A stretch of 15,582 bases of DNA from Acholeplasmataceae bacterium UBA6235 (lineage in GTDB: Bacteria; Bacillota_I; Bacilli_A; Acholeplasmatales; UBA5453). Position 1 is the stretch's first letter. The number at the start of each line of letters is the position of its first letter. The stretch covers positions 8,954 to 24,535 of the forward strand of contig DJWH01000085.1 of the NCBI GenBank assembly GCA_002441525.1, read 5' to 3'. The notes beneath the pieces were generated by a model that saw only the letters and a program-made list of their open reading frames with translations, searched no databases and was not told the DNA's origin. Made by a program: the position numbers and the translations under genes. Shown piece by piece: positions 1 to 7,526 of the stretch.

Positions 1-581
1 TCTAATACCATGAACATGCGTTTGACTTGATGGTATTTTCCCTCTTTGATGGTCAATAAAGCGGTATGTTCTGACAACAGTTCAATGTGGCTTGGCATAC
101 AAAGATAACCATCTTCTAAAGTGACACCCGTTTCAAATAAAGACGTATAAATGGCTTTATAATCACCACTAAATTCAACGTAATAGGTTTTATCGACATG
201 ATATCTTGGCGATAATAATTGATGGGCTAGTAAACCATCATTGGTGATGATGAGTAACCCTTCTGTATCCAAATCCAATCGCCCCACTGGGAAGGTTTGA
301 AGATGGTCATACCCATGGATTAAATCTTTAGTCGTTTTATGCATGGGGTCGTAATTCGATGAAATCACACCTGCTGGTTTATGTAACATCAAATAGACGT
401 GTTTGGTATAATTAGAAACCGCACCAGCGACGATGATTTCATCATTGGTTTCATCGATTTTTTGATCGTCTTTTTTAATGACCACCCCATTGACTTCAAC
501 CAACCCTTTGGAGATGATTCTTTTAACTTCACTGCGTGTACCATAGCCTGCATGGGCTAAGTATTTATCTAGTCTCATCAT
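1..581 (-). CDS. rsuA: RsuA-type rRNA pseudouridine synthase (3' end outside window)
   Basis: Converts a specific uridine in rRNA to pseudouridine; by family resemblance this is the 16S rRNA U516-type enzyme acting on the small subunit in the cytoplasm. My translation of the reverse strand from ATG at 581 gives 193 codons with no stop before the window edge, so the C-terminus is missing. An S4 RNA-binding domain (about residues 2-50, starting MRLDKYLAHAG) is followed by the catalytic core. The signature GRLDLDTEGLL at about 100-110 puts the catalytic Asp at D103, and the late motif EGKYHQVKRM is at about 180-189. The ATG overlaps the stop of the upstream NUDIX gene (ATGA, 578-581), so the two are probably co-translated. 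RluB or RluE are alternatives within the same superfamily, but the DTEGLL and HVDKTYYV stretches favour the RsuA/YtzG type. Confidence 0.9.
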   Translation of the reverse strand, partial: MMRLDKYLAHAGYGTRSEVKRIISKGLVEVNGVVIKKDDQKIDETNDEIIVAGAVSNYTKHVYLMLHKPAGVISSNYDPMHKTTKDLIHGYDHLQTFPVGRLDLDTEGLLIITNDGLLAHQLLSPRYHVDKTYYVEFSGDYKAIYTSLFETGVTLEDGYLCMPSHIELLSEHTALLTIKEGKYHQVKRMFMVL

Positions 582-1066
582 AATGTTTTGTACCTCTGGT
601 AGATTCGATAAGCTACCCCTAATGGGTTTAATAAAGATTCATCGATGGGTAGTAAGTACCAGTTTACATCATCGACTTCCGATGACAACTTGAAGGGTGC
701 TTTCTTGACTTTGGATATATAACACAAGAAGAGGGTATCTAAACGCTCATGATAAAACGATTCTAGGTAGGTCAGTTCATCAACGGTTTGACCAATCTCT
801 TCGTAAACTTCCCGTTTCACCGTGTTTTCTGCCGATTCACCTGGTTTATAATAACCGGCAACAAAAACCAAGTGTTGTTTTGAAACATAGTCTTGTTTAA
901 GTAAAGCGACTTCGTTATATTCATTGATCACCATGGTGAGGATGCATACAGGACTATGTTCAAAAATGGGCTTGTGACAGCCTTCACAATAAGGTACTAA
1001 GCCTTCATCGCCAATTTCTTTGGTATGGAGTAATTGACCACAATGTGGACAGTAAATAGATTTCAT
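578..1066 (-). CDS. NUDIX hydrolase with N-terminal zinc ribbon
   Basis: A 162-aa NUDIX hydrolase, expected to cleave a nucleoside diphosphate linked to another moiety; the substrate cannot be told from sequence. The N-terminus carries two CxxC knuckles (C6/C9 and C27/C30) that should bind zinc, as in NudC-like proteins. The Nudix box starts at G71 and fits G-x5-E-x7-REVYEE-x-G, with R85, E86, E89 and E90 as metal ligands. I do not see the SQPWPFPxS-like motif that marks NADH pyrophosphatases, so NudC activity is not supported. The ATG at 1066 follows GAGG by about 8 nt, and a perfect 10-bp palindrome (AGGTTAACCT, 1067-1076) covers part of that ribosome binding site. The stop overlaps the start of the pseudouridine synthase by 4 nt, so the two form a minus-strand operon. 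Confidence 0.85.
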   Translation of the reverse strand: MKSIYCPHCGQLLHTKEIGDEGLVPYCEGCHKPIFEHSPVCILTMVINEYNEVALLKQDYVSKQHLVFVAGYYKPGESAENTVKREVYEEIGQTVDELTYLESFYHERLDTLFLCYISKVKKAPFKLSSEVDDVNWYLLPIDESLLNPLGVAYRIYQRYKTL

Positions 1067-1085
1067 AGGTTAACCTCGCGATTCT

Positions 1086-1114
1086 ATTGTATCAAAGTTT
1101 GTGTCCTATTTTAT
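1086..1114 (-). promoter_or_regulatory. Weak candidate promoter for the NUDIX-rsuA operon
   Basis: On the minus strand TACAAT (plus 1086-1091) is a good -10 and would start transcription about 14 nt before the NUDIX ATG. The expected -35 position (plus 1109-1114) reads ATAAAA, which is poor. A perfect 7-bp inverted repeat with a 3-nt centre (plus 1106-1122, CTATTTT/AAAATAG) overlaps the -35 and might be an operator, although it is A+T-rich and could be chance. Confidence 0.35.
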
Positions 1115-1151
1115 AAAAATAGATGTCTTGTGGGGAAAAACCGATAATTTA

Positions 1152-1180
1152 TTGTAAAAATATTAAATTTCCCTTATAAT
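1152..1180 (+). promoter_or_regulatory. Sigma-A promoter of the c-di-GMP module
   Basis: TTGTAA (1152-1157) and TATAAT (1175-1180) are separated by exactly 17 bp, a near-consensus vegetative promoter. Transcription should start near 1186-1188, leaving a leader of about 30 nt before the GTG at 1217. The -10 is bordered on its upstream side by one arm of an 11-bp inverted repeat. Confidence 0.8.
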
Positions 1181-1216
1181 GATGATTGTTAGGACTTAGA
1201 AAACGGGGAAATTTAA
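1163..1216. repeat. 11-bp perfect inverted repeat spanning promoter and ribosome binding site
   Basis: TTAAATTTCCC (1163-1173) and GGGAAATTTAA (1206-1216) are exact reverse complements with 32 bp between them. The left arm ends just upstream of the -10 hexamer. The right arm covers most of the GGGGAA ribosome binding site and stops directly before the GTG start. Two readings are possible: a two-site DNA operator with arms about four helical turns apart, or, in an RNA started further upstream, a stem that hides the ribosome binding site. The predicted transcript starts after the left arm, so the DNA-operator reading fits better. Confidence 0.6.
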
Positions 1217-3388
1217 GTGTATAAAAATATTTATGAAAGACTCTTTGAAGAGTCAAGTTTAGGATTTGTTCATAACAAAATGATTTTTGATGAACAGCAC
1301 CGTGCCATTGATTTTATCATCTTAAATGTCAATCAAGCATATCTCGATCAAATGAACGCGACACGTGAACAACTGGTTGGTAAACGTGTCAGTCTATTCT
1401 CTTCAGAAACCAATACCCATTTAGGCAATTGGATTCAATCGTATGAAAAAGTGTTTACGACCGATGAAACAGTCGAATTTATTCAATACTCATCGCTCTT
1501 ACGCAAAACTTATTTCGTCAAAGCGTTTAAGATCAGTGACGATGAGTTTGTCGCGAGTATCGATTTATACGATTCATACAAACAAACGTATGAAAGCGCG
1601 AAGATGGAACAAAACCTCATCTTAAATGCGATCGCAGAAGGGATCATCGTTGTTTCAAATGACTATCTCATCACACACATCAATTCGAGTGCCAATCACA
1701 TCTTAGGACACGACAATGATTTGTCCTTATTGGGTAAAGATATCTTTGAGGTATTATTTCAAGATGCTCAAGAAATCAAGCGAACACAGTTTAAAGCAGC
1801 CATGGGAAAATTGCCCATGTATAATCGAGTAACTCAGTTACGTAAGAGCGATGGTACTTGGCTCGATGTCTCCTTGTCCATTCTACCTAAAGCTGGTAGA
1901 AATTCAGAGATTGGTTTTGTCATTTCGTTTCAAGACATCTCTCAGCTACAAGGTTTAAAGCGAGACTTACAACAAAGTGAACATACCAAACAAATTCTAG
2001 TAGACCATTTACCAGGCATGATTTATCGTTGTAAGATGGATGAAAACTGGACGATGACTTACATCAGTGAAGGGATTAAAACCCTCACAGGGTATGACGT
2101 CAATGAAGTCATCGATAACAATATCATCGCATTTAACGACATCATTCATCCCAATTATCGTGAGCTTTTACAAGATACCTGGCAAGAAATCATTGACCAA
2201 AAATCCATATTTGAAAAAGAATATATGATCATTACCAAAGAAGGTAAAAACAAGTGGGTTTATGAACAAGGCAAACCCATCTATGATGAAGCAGGACAGG
2301 TGATTGCTTTAGAAGGCATCATCATCGATTTAAATAAGCGTCGTGAACGCGATTTAGAAATCGAACACATGATATACCATGATCAATTGACAGGTCTCAA
2401 AAATCGTCTTTACTTTGATGAAACATTGACATCACTAGACGATCAACAAGCCTATCCATTTGGTGTTTTAATCGCGAATATCGATAACATGAAAATGATC
2501 AATGACAACTTTGGTCGAACTGCTGGTGACCAAGTCATCATGGATTTCGCGGGTATTTTACGTGCTTATGAAAAGAAGAATTTCATCGTAGCCAGAACTG
2601 GTGGGGATGAGTTTTCGATCATCCTCAAAAACACACCAAGCCTTGAAACCTATGAAATCATGCTTGAGATTCAAGACAAAGCGAAAACATTTACCTATGA
2701 TGGACCCAACGGATTACAGTATCAAATGACCGTATCTTGTGGCTATGAAACCAAGCTCGACCATGAATCGTCTATCAAAGACATCATCCGAAGTGCGGAA
2801 GACTTCATGCATAGACGTAAGTTACTTGCCCATAGCCGCTCCAATCGTGACTCTTTGTCATCGATTAAAGCGACGATGGTTGCGAACTCACAAGAAACTC
2901 AAGATCACATGGAACGCATGGGTGAAATTGCCCTTAAAGTTGGTGTGAAATTAGGCTTAAAACAAACCACGATGGATGACCTTTATTTACTCGCGATGTT
3001 ACACGACATCGGTAAAATTGGGGTACCATTCCATATCATTAATAAACCAGGCCCACTCACCGATGACGAGTGGGAAGTCATGAAAAAACACCCACTCATT
3101 GGGTATCAAATCGCCATATCATCGGTCGATTTAAAACCGATTGCAGAAGGGATTTTGAATCACCACGAACGTTACGATGGTAAAGGTTATCCAAACCAAG
3201 TCAAAGGTAGAGACATTCCGCTAATAGCGCGAATTGTGTCGATCATTGACGCGTATGATGCCATTACCCAAGACCGCCCATATCGACCTAAAAAATCACA
3301 TGAAGCGGCCATTGAAGAAATTAAAAAACATGCAGGGACTCAGTTTGACCCTGATATTGTAGATATATTTGTCAAAGTGTTTGAATAG
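1217..3388 (+). CDS. PAS-PAS-PAS-GGDEF-HD-GYP cyclic-di-GMP phosphodiesterase
   Basis: A 723-aa soluble signalling protein predicted to hydrolyse cyclic di-GMP. Three PAS-like sensor domains lie at about 5-120, 130-245 and 258-375; a GGDEF domain at about 383-545; an HD-GYP domain at about 550-723. The HD-GYP site looks complete: H596-D597 in HDIGK, H625, the HHE at 649-651, D654, and GYP at 657-659. The GGDEF motif itself is intact (462-466), but the upstream metal-binding Asp of the usual DxD is Asn (N421 in ANID), the usual GH is GR (434) and there is no RxxD inhibitory site. Cyclase activity is therefore doubtful and the domain may act as a GTP sensor (inference). No transmembrane segment is seen. 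The start is GTG at 1217, chosen because GGGGAA lies about 7 nt upstream. A diguanylate cyclase gene follows after 11 nt. Confidence 0.9.
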   Translation: MYKNIYERLFEESSLGFVHNKMIFDEQHRAIDFIILNVNQAYLDQMNATREQLVGKRVSLFSSETNTHLGNWIQSYEKVFTTDETVEFIQYSSLLRKTYFVKAFKISDDEFVASIDLYDSYKQTYESAKMEQNLILNAIAEGIIVVSNDYLITHINSSANHILGHDNDLSLLGKDIFEVLFQDAQEIKRTQFKAAMGKLPMYNRVTQLRKSDGTWLDVSLSILPKAGRNSEIGFVISFQDISQLQGLKRDLQQSEHTKQILVDHLPGMIYRCKMDENWTMTYISEGIKTLTGYDVNEVIDNNIIAFNDIIHPNYRELLQDTWQEIIDQKSIFEKEYMIITKEGKNKWVYEQGKPIYDEAGQVIALEGIIIDLNKRRERDLEIEHMIYHDQLTGLKNRLYFDETLTSLDDQQAYPFGVLIANIDNMKMINDNFGRTAGDQVIMDFAGILRAYEKKNFIVARTGGDEFSIILKNTPSLETYEIMLEIQDKAKTFTYDGPNGLQYQMTVSCGYETKLDHESSIKDIIRSAEDFMHRRKLLAHSRSNRDSLSSIKATMVANSQETQDHMERMGEIALKVGVKLGLKQTTMDDLYLLAMLHDIGKIGVPFHIINKPGPLTDDEWEVMKKHPLIGYQIAISSVDLKPIAEGILNHHERYDGKGYPNQVKGRDIPLIARIVSIIDAYDAITQDRPYRPKKSHEAAIEEIKKHAGTQFDPDIVDIFVKVFE

Positions 3389-3399
3389 GAGAACCCCTT

Positions 3400-4764
3400 A
3401 TGGATGGTTTGTTAAAACGAATTAAAGTTTTTCTAATCACATTCATAACCCTCCTATCGCTTTTAACCATTTTTGGTATATATAGTCCGCTTTCACAGAC
3501 CATTGAAAAAGAAAAACGTATGAACTTCATCACCGCAGCAGAAATCTACCGTGATTCCGTTCAATCGTTTATCACCATTTCATTGCAGGATGCGAATATC
3601 ATCGCATCTAACTACGATACCAAACAAATGATGAAAGGTTATTGGGAAGGTAACATCTCACAAGCAGATATCACTGCTTATTTTACTGCGTCCTTTCCTA
3701 CAAACATGGCTTTATTTGATTATGTGGTATACGCAGAAATCGGAACGAATAACTTTCCATTATCCACTTATGGTAGTCCGGTAGAAACCTACACCTATCA
3801 AGACATCATTTTTGACTTTTATGATCATGAACTCATCCCAATAGATACTGGCTATGTGCTTCGTGTGACCTATCCAGTCACCATGAATTTCACCAATGTC
3901 GGCTATTTAATGATCTATTTTGATTTATCCAGTGCGGTGTTGTCCAGTGATAACATCACCCTAAACTTATACAAAAATGACTCATTTTTACAGTCAATAT
4001 ACGCTGAAGGGAAACGACTTGAAGTTGATGGTGATGTCATCTATGTTCACGATGGACATGTCGACTATGTAGGTGCATTCAATGGCAATCAAATATTTTA
4101 TGTTATTTCCATGACCAATGCCGATTTATATGGCAACATCAACTCAATCGTTAAATACGCCATCATCGGTTTGATGCTCGTTATATTTCTAGCGTTCATT
4201 GTGTTTAACACTTCCGTTTATCAAAAAGCGGGTTCAATCATCCAAGAAACAAACCTATTAAAGGATGAAATCACGCAAATCGCGGATATAGACTCATTGA
4301 CCGGTGCGTATTCAAGAAGTTTCTTTGACCGTTACGCAGCGGCGTTTGAACAACGCTACGCAGATGGCTGGGTTGCTAGCCTCATCATGATTGACTTTGA
4401 TAACCTTAAAGCCATCAACGACACCTATGGTCACTTAGCGGGCGATACCGTTTTACAAAATATCTCTAAACTCATTCAAGAATCTTTACGTGCCAATGAC
4501 TTGTTCTTTAGATTTGGTGGCGATGAATTTGTCGTCATTTTAGAAGACTGTGAACGTGAACTCGCCGAGAAGATTGCGAAAAGACTGAATGTAGAAATCC
4601 AAAAAGCTTCGGAATCCTTACCCTATGTCATATCCATTTCCTATGGTATTTCCATGCTCTCACATGACAGCAATCTTAAAAAAGTCATCCATGAGGCGGA
4701 TGTCCAAATGTATTTAGACAAAAAACAAAAAAATCAAAAAGATTATGACTTATTCGACGTTTAG
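3400..4764 (+). CDS. Membrane-anchored diguanylate cyclase (GGDEF)
   Basis: A 454-aa sensor cyclase predicted to make cyclic di-GMP from two GTP. A transmembrane helix at about 8-30 and a second at about 250-270 enclose an extracytoplasmic domain of roughly 220 residues, which looks like a Cache/PAS-type ligand sensor but which I cannot assign. The GGDEF domain (about 290-450) has the complete site: D332 and D334 in MIDFDNLK, the INDTYGHLAGD stretch, and RFGGDEF with GGDEF at 373-377. RAND at 364-367 sits five residues before it and fits the RxxD product-inhibition site. AGGAG precedes the ATG by about 8 nt, and the gene follows the HD-GYP gene by 11 nt, so synthesis and breakdown of the messenger are co-transcribed. 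The stop codon lies inside the terminator stem. Confidence 0.9.
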   Translation: MDGLLKRIKVFLITFITLLSLLTIFGIYSPLSQTIEKEKRMNFITAAEIYRDSVQSFITISLQDANIIASNYDTKQMMKGYWEGNISQADITAYFTASFPTNMALFDYVVYAEIGTNNFPLSTYGSPVETYTYQDIIFDFYDHELIPIDTGYVLRVTYPVTMNFTNVGYLMIYFDLSSAVLSSDNITLNLYKNDSFLQSIYAEGKRLEVDGDVIYVHDGHVDYVGAFNGNQIFYVISMTNADLYGNINSIVKYAIIGLMLVIFLAFIVFNTSVYQKAGSIIQETNLLKDEITQIADIDSLTGAYSRSFFDRYAAAFEQRYADGWVASLIMIDFDNLKAINDTYGHLAGDTVLQNISKLIQESLRANDLFFRFGGDEFVVILEDCERELAEKIAKRLNVEIQKASESLPYVISISYGISMLSHDSNLKKVIHEADVQMYLDKKQKNQKDYDLFDV

Positions 4765-4790
4765 ACCTAACAATCTAAACGTTTTGTTTT
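4757..4790 (+). terminator. Intrinsic terminator of the c-di-GMP operon
   Basis: A perfect 9-bp stem, ACGTTTAGA (4757-4765) and TCTAAACGT (4774-4782), has an 8-nt loop and is followed by TTTGTTTT. The left arm contains the TAG stop of the cyclase gene. Confidence 0.8.
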
Positions 4791-4795
4791 ATAAT
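4767..4795 (+). promoter_or_regulatory. Promoter overlapping the preceding terminator
   Basis: TATAAT at 4790-4795 has CTAACA (4767-4772, four of six matches to TTGACA) 17 bp upstream. The -35 lies in the loop of the terminator and the -10 starts at its last T. It would drive the small membrane protein gene at 4817 with a leader of about 15 nt. Confidence 0.5.
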
Positions 4796-4816
4796 AAAGG
4801 TAAGGGAGATGAAAAC

Positions 4817-5248
4817 ATGAAAAAATATGAAAAATGGATTTATCTTGGACTTTATGTCATCACATCTTTAATTTATCTACAACTCTTAATTGGCTTTTTC
4901 CGTTATGAAGGTGCCTCAGGTATTGTATTATTCTTACTCACTATGATTCTATTTAATATCTTATATGGCGTATATTCATTCAAAGTGAAAACCAATCCAA
5001 TGGCTTTGTTGTTATCGATATTTTACTTCATTTGGTTTTCAGTGGTATTCTTCAATATTCAAACCGATGGGTTCGTCATTCTACCAAGATACGACATCTA
5101 TTATCTCTGGATCGATGGCACGTACTTCCCTGCGAAACTAGAAGCCTTAAATGCGTATTTCGAAACCGTACTCGCGGTATCGGTTTATGCCATTCCGCTA
5201 TTACTTTTACTCAATATGGAATTGTTCAATAAAATCAAGAAAGGATAA
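4817..5248 (+). CDS. Small four-helix membrane protein of unknown function
   Basis: A 143-aa hydrophobic protein that I do not recognise. Four membrane segments are visible at about 8-28, 34-54, 60-80 and 115-133. A polar aromatic stretch between the third and fourth (about 83-110, with DGF, RYDIYYLW and DGTYF) should lie outside the bilayer on one side. The frame is open upstream to 4745, but I start at ATG 4817. AAGGGAGA lies 8-15 nt before it, and the longer start would place non-hydrophobic residues inside the terminator. A 60-aa DNA-binding-like protein follows after 7 nt, so the pair is probably co-expressed; a link such as membrane sensor and regulator is only a guess. Confidence 0.75.
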   Translation: MKKYEKWIYLGLYVITSLIYLQLLIGFFRYEGASGIVLFLLTMILFNILYGVYSFKVKTNPMALLLSIFYFIWFSVVFFNIQTDGFVILPRYDIYYLWIDGTYFPAKLEALNAYFETVLAVSVYAIPLLLLLNMELFNKIKKG

Positions 5249-5255
5249 TATACCC

Positions 5256-5438
5256 ATGGACGATCAAGCTAAAGTATTACAGGTCTTAGAAAATGCCGGT
5301 GTACCACTCTCACAAAAAGAAATCGAAGCCCAATCGGGTTTAGATCCTAAAGTCGTCGATAAAGCGATGAAGGCGCTTAAAAAAGATGAGAAGATTGTCT
5401 CTAAAATCCGTTGTAAATGGGAACCAAACCATGAATAA
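5256..5438 (+). CDS. 60-aa winged-helix-like DNA-binding protein
   Basis: A very small protein with the pattern of a lone winged helix-turn-helix. Helix 1 is about residues 3-14, helix 2 about 19-26 (SQKEIEAQ) and a recognition-type helix about 29-42 (DPKVVDKAMKALKK). A basic strand (IVSKIRCKWEP) that could be the wing closes the fold. The phrasing of a first helix, then a leucine-poor turn (GVPLSQKEI), then a D-x-K-V-V-x-K-A-M-K-A-L helix is typical of MarR/ArsR-like or SelB-like winged domains. It may be a transcription factor or a nucleic-acid-binding module. The start is ATG 5256 with AGGA 10 nt upstream; a longer open frame from 5151 overlaps the membrane protein gene and lacks a ribosome binding site. 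A terminator follows directly. Confidence 0.7.
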   Translation: MDDQAKVLQVLENAGVPLSQKEIEAQSGLDPKVVDKAMKALKKDEKIVSKIRCKWEPNHE

Positions 5439-5439
5439 G

Positions 5440-5463
5440 AATATCCCATTTGGGATATTTTTT
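5440..5463 (+). terminator. Intrinsic terminator between the HTH and kinase genes
   Basis: AATATCCC (5440-5447) and GGGATATT (5452-5459) form a perfect 8-bp stem with a 4-nt loop, followed by a run of six T (5458-5463). The ribosome binding site of the next gene (AGGAGG, 5466-5471) starts 2 nt later, leaving no room for a promoter between them. Confidence 0.8.
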
Positions 5464-5477
5464 CTAGGAGGAAATGC

Positions 5478-6488
5478 ATGGAACCACAGGTAAAAGCCTT
5501 ATTTAATGAACCGATGCTAGAGGTTGCGAAAACACTTTATCCAATGGATGAAGGGTCACTTAAACTACTCGGCGGATTTGAATCGTTTGTTTATGAGTAT
5601 ACACTCAACCAACAAGCACATATTTTAAAATTCACACATAGTTCACACCGTACCAGAGATCAAATCGATTCAGAGTTTGATTTTGTGAATCATTTATATC
5701 AACAGGGGGCACGGGTTTCTAAACCTGTCACCACCCGCCACGGTAATTATACTCACAGAATCCCTGTGGATATGGGCTATTTCACGTTGTCTTCAACGGA
5801 AAAAGCAGAAGGTATTCGAACCAAAGATTTACTAACTAACCCTACATTGATGGACAATTATGGTCAAACCATTGGTGCGTTCCACCGATCTACCATGACT
5901 TATCAACCGAGTTTCAACATCGATCGACGATTCACCTGGTATGAAGATCCTTTGATTGTGGATGCGAGAAAGTATTTGGATGATACCGATTTATTTATAT
6001 TGGTTGAACTGAATTCAGTCATCGAAGCAATCAAACAAATCCCTATGTCTTTAGACAATTATGGATTGATTCATACCGACATCCATGCAGGTAACTTTTT
6101 AGTCGATCAAAATCAAAATCTAACGGTGTTTGATTTTGATGACAGTGCCTATTTTTATTTCTTAAGCGATATCGCCATCGCGATCTTTTATACCGTCTTT
6201 TTCAATCCAAATAGACATGAAGTCTCAAAACCTTTCATCAAAGCGTTGTTAAAAGGCTATATGAAACAACACACCTTAAAAAAATCCGATTTTCTACGAA
6301 TCGAATTATTCTTTAAGTTAAGAACGCTCATACTGTATCTCGCTCTTAAACGCAGTACTCAACCAACAGACCCATTCACACAAAAATACAACAGCATTTA
6401 CTTTGAAGACCTCAAACAACACAAACCGTTTCTCAATCTAGATTACGATGTGCTTTATGAAGAAGTCCAAAAAGAATCGATGGTATAA
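5478..6488 (+). CDS. APH-family phosphotransferase (kinase-like)
   Basis: A 336-aa member of the aminoglycoside phosphotransferase/choline kinase fold, which transfers phosphate from ATP to a small hydroxylated substrate. Visible elements are the nucleotide-binding Lys in ILKF (K51), a helix Glu at about E66, the catalytic loop HTDIHAGN (199-206, base D201, N206) and the metal-binding DFD (219-221). A long helical C-terminal substrate lobe follows. The type resembles SrkA- or homoserine-kinase-like proteins more than true antibiotic-resistance enzymes, but the substrate cannot be read from sequence. AGGAGG lies 6 nt before the ATG. A glycoside hydrolase gene follows after 21 nt, which hints at a sugar or sugar-derived substrate (inference). 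Confidence 0.85.
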   Translation: MEPQVKALFNEPMLEVAKTLYPMDEGSLKLLGGFESFVYEYTLNQQAHILKFTHSSHRTRDQIDSEFDFVNHLYQQGARVSKPVTTRHGNYTHRIPVDMGYFTLSSTEKAEGIRTKDLLTNPTLMDNYGQTIGAFHRSTMTYQPSFNIDRRFTWYEDPLIVDARKYLDDTDLFILVELNSVIEAIKQIPMSLDNYGLIHTDIHAGNFLVDQNQNLTVFDFDDSAYFYFLSDIAIAIFYTVFFNPNRHEVSKPFIKALLKGYMKQHTLKKSDFLRIELFFKLRTLILYLALKRSTQPTDPFTQKYNSIYFEDLKQHKPFLNLDYDVLYEEVQKESMV

Positions 6489-6509
6489 TGACTTAGAAAG
6501 AGGTGCACT

Positions 6510-7511
6510 ATGGAACACATCAGAGGCGTCAATTTAGGTGGTTGGTTCGTCTTAGAATCGTGGATGAGACCAGCGTTATTCGAAGGATTAACCGGTCCGG
6601 ATGAAACCCACTTTATGCAAAACCATAAAGACCCCCATCAAGCACTTGAAAACCATTATCAAACCTTCATCACAGAAGCCGATTTCCAGTACCTTAAAGC
6701 ACACAACATCACACAGGTAAGGCTACCTGTACCATGGTGGTTTTTAGGTACCGATTTGTATCACCGTTCGAAAGAACACATCGATCGCGCATTTGAATAC
6801 GCGAATAAATACGGTATACAAATCCTACTCGATTTACATACCGCACCTGGTTGTCAAAATGGCTTTGATAACGGTGGAATCACCGGTGTGATCGATTGGC
6901 CAAAAGACAAGAAAAATATCGATCAAACGATTGAAGTATTGAAATCGTTGGCGAGCCTTTATCATGAAAACAACGCCTTTGTTGGTATTGAAGTTTTAAA
7001 TGAACCTCATAGTTCCATCGACATCGATATCATCTTAGACTTCTATGAAAGAAGTTATCAAGAAATTCGAAAGATCACTCAAAAGCTGATTGTCTTCCAT
7101 GACGCTTTTAGACCTAAATTGGATGTCTGGAAAACCTTCTTTAAAAACAAAGAAAATGTCGCTTTTGATTTACACTTATACCACTGTTTTGATGAACGAA
7201 TCGTCAATGGTGGCGAACTCAATCACCTCAAAGTGGTGATTGAAGAACGACATCAAATGATTCAAAAGCTCTCTAAGTTTGTCAGAGTCATTGTCGGAGA
7301 ATGGTCGTTGGGTTTAAGAGAATCCAAGATGGATTTTAAGGATCCATTTTCCCATGATTTATTTGTCAGACTGTTAGCGGATTTACAACTATATGTGTAT
7401 AATCAAGCCTTTGGGTTCTATTTTTGGAACTACAAAATTGACCGTGAATCCCATTTGAATTGGGACATGAGACGCTTGATTGAAGCCGATTTATTACCTG
7501 AAAACTATTAA
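6510..7511 (+). CDS. GH5 beta-glucosidase/glucanase-like glycoside hydrolase, cytoplasmic
   Basis: A 333-aa (beta/alpha)8 glycoside hydrolase of the GH5 (cellulase A) family. It opens with RGVNLGGWFVLESW, typical of exo-beta-1,3-glucanase-like members. The acid/base is E165 in LNEP and the nucleophile is E264 in VGEW; H110 (LDLH), H222 (DLHLYH) and W306 fit the family's substrate pocket. The protein starts directly with the catalytic fold and has no signal peptide, so it should act in the cytoplasm on imported oligosaccharides or glycosides. AGAGG precedes the ATG. It sits between an APH-type kinase and a DsrE-like gene with short gaps, consistent with one operon. Exact linkage specificity is not determinable here. 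Confidence 0.88.
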   Translation: MEHIRGVNLGGWFVLESWMRPALFEGLTGPDETHFMQNHKDPHQALENHYQTFITEADFQYLKAHNITQVRLPVPWWFLGTDLYHRSKEHIDRAFEYANKYGIQILLDLHTAPGCQNGFDNGGITGVIDWPKDKKNIDQTIEVLKSLASLYHENNAFVGIEVLNEPHSSIDIDIILDFYERSYQEIRKITQKLIVFHDAFRPKLDVWKTFFKNKENVAFDLHLYHCFDERIVNGGELNHLKVVIEERHQMIQKLSKFVRVIVGEWSLGLRESKMDFKDPFSHDLFVRLLADLQLYVYNQAFGFYFWNYKIDRESHLNWDMRRLIEADLLPENY

Positions 7512-7526
7512 ACCGAGGAGAAGCCA

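Noticed and set aside
1181..1216. Possible c-di-GMP riboswitch in the leader of the HD-GYP gene
   Set aside because: The leader is only about 30 nt and lacks the conserved GEMM core and tetraloop-receptor features.
4745..4816. Longer N-terminus for the small membrane protein
   Set aside because: It would encode residues through the terminator hairpin and promoter, and a good ribosome binding site precedes ATG 4817.
5151..5255. Longer N-terminus for the 60-aa HTH protein
   Set aside because: It overlaps the membrane protein gene for about 100 nt and lacks a ribosome binding site; ATG 5256 has one.
6484..6489. TATAAT before the glycosidase gene
   Set aside because: It coincides with the kinase stop codon and has no -35-like hexamer at 16-18 bp; operon read-through is simpler.
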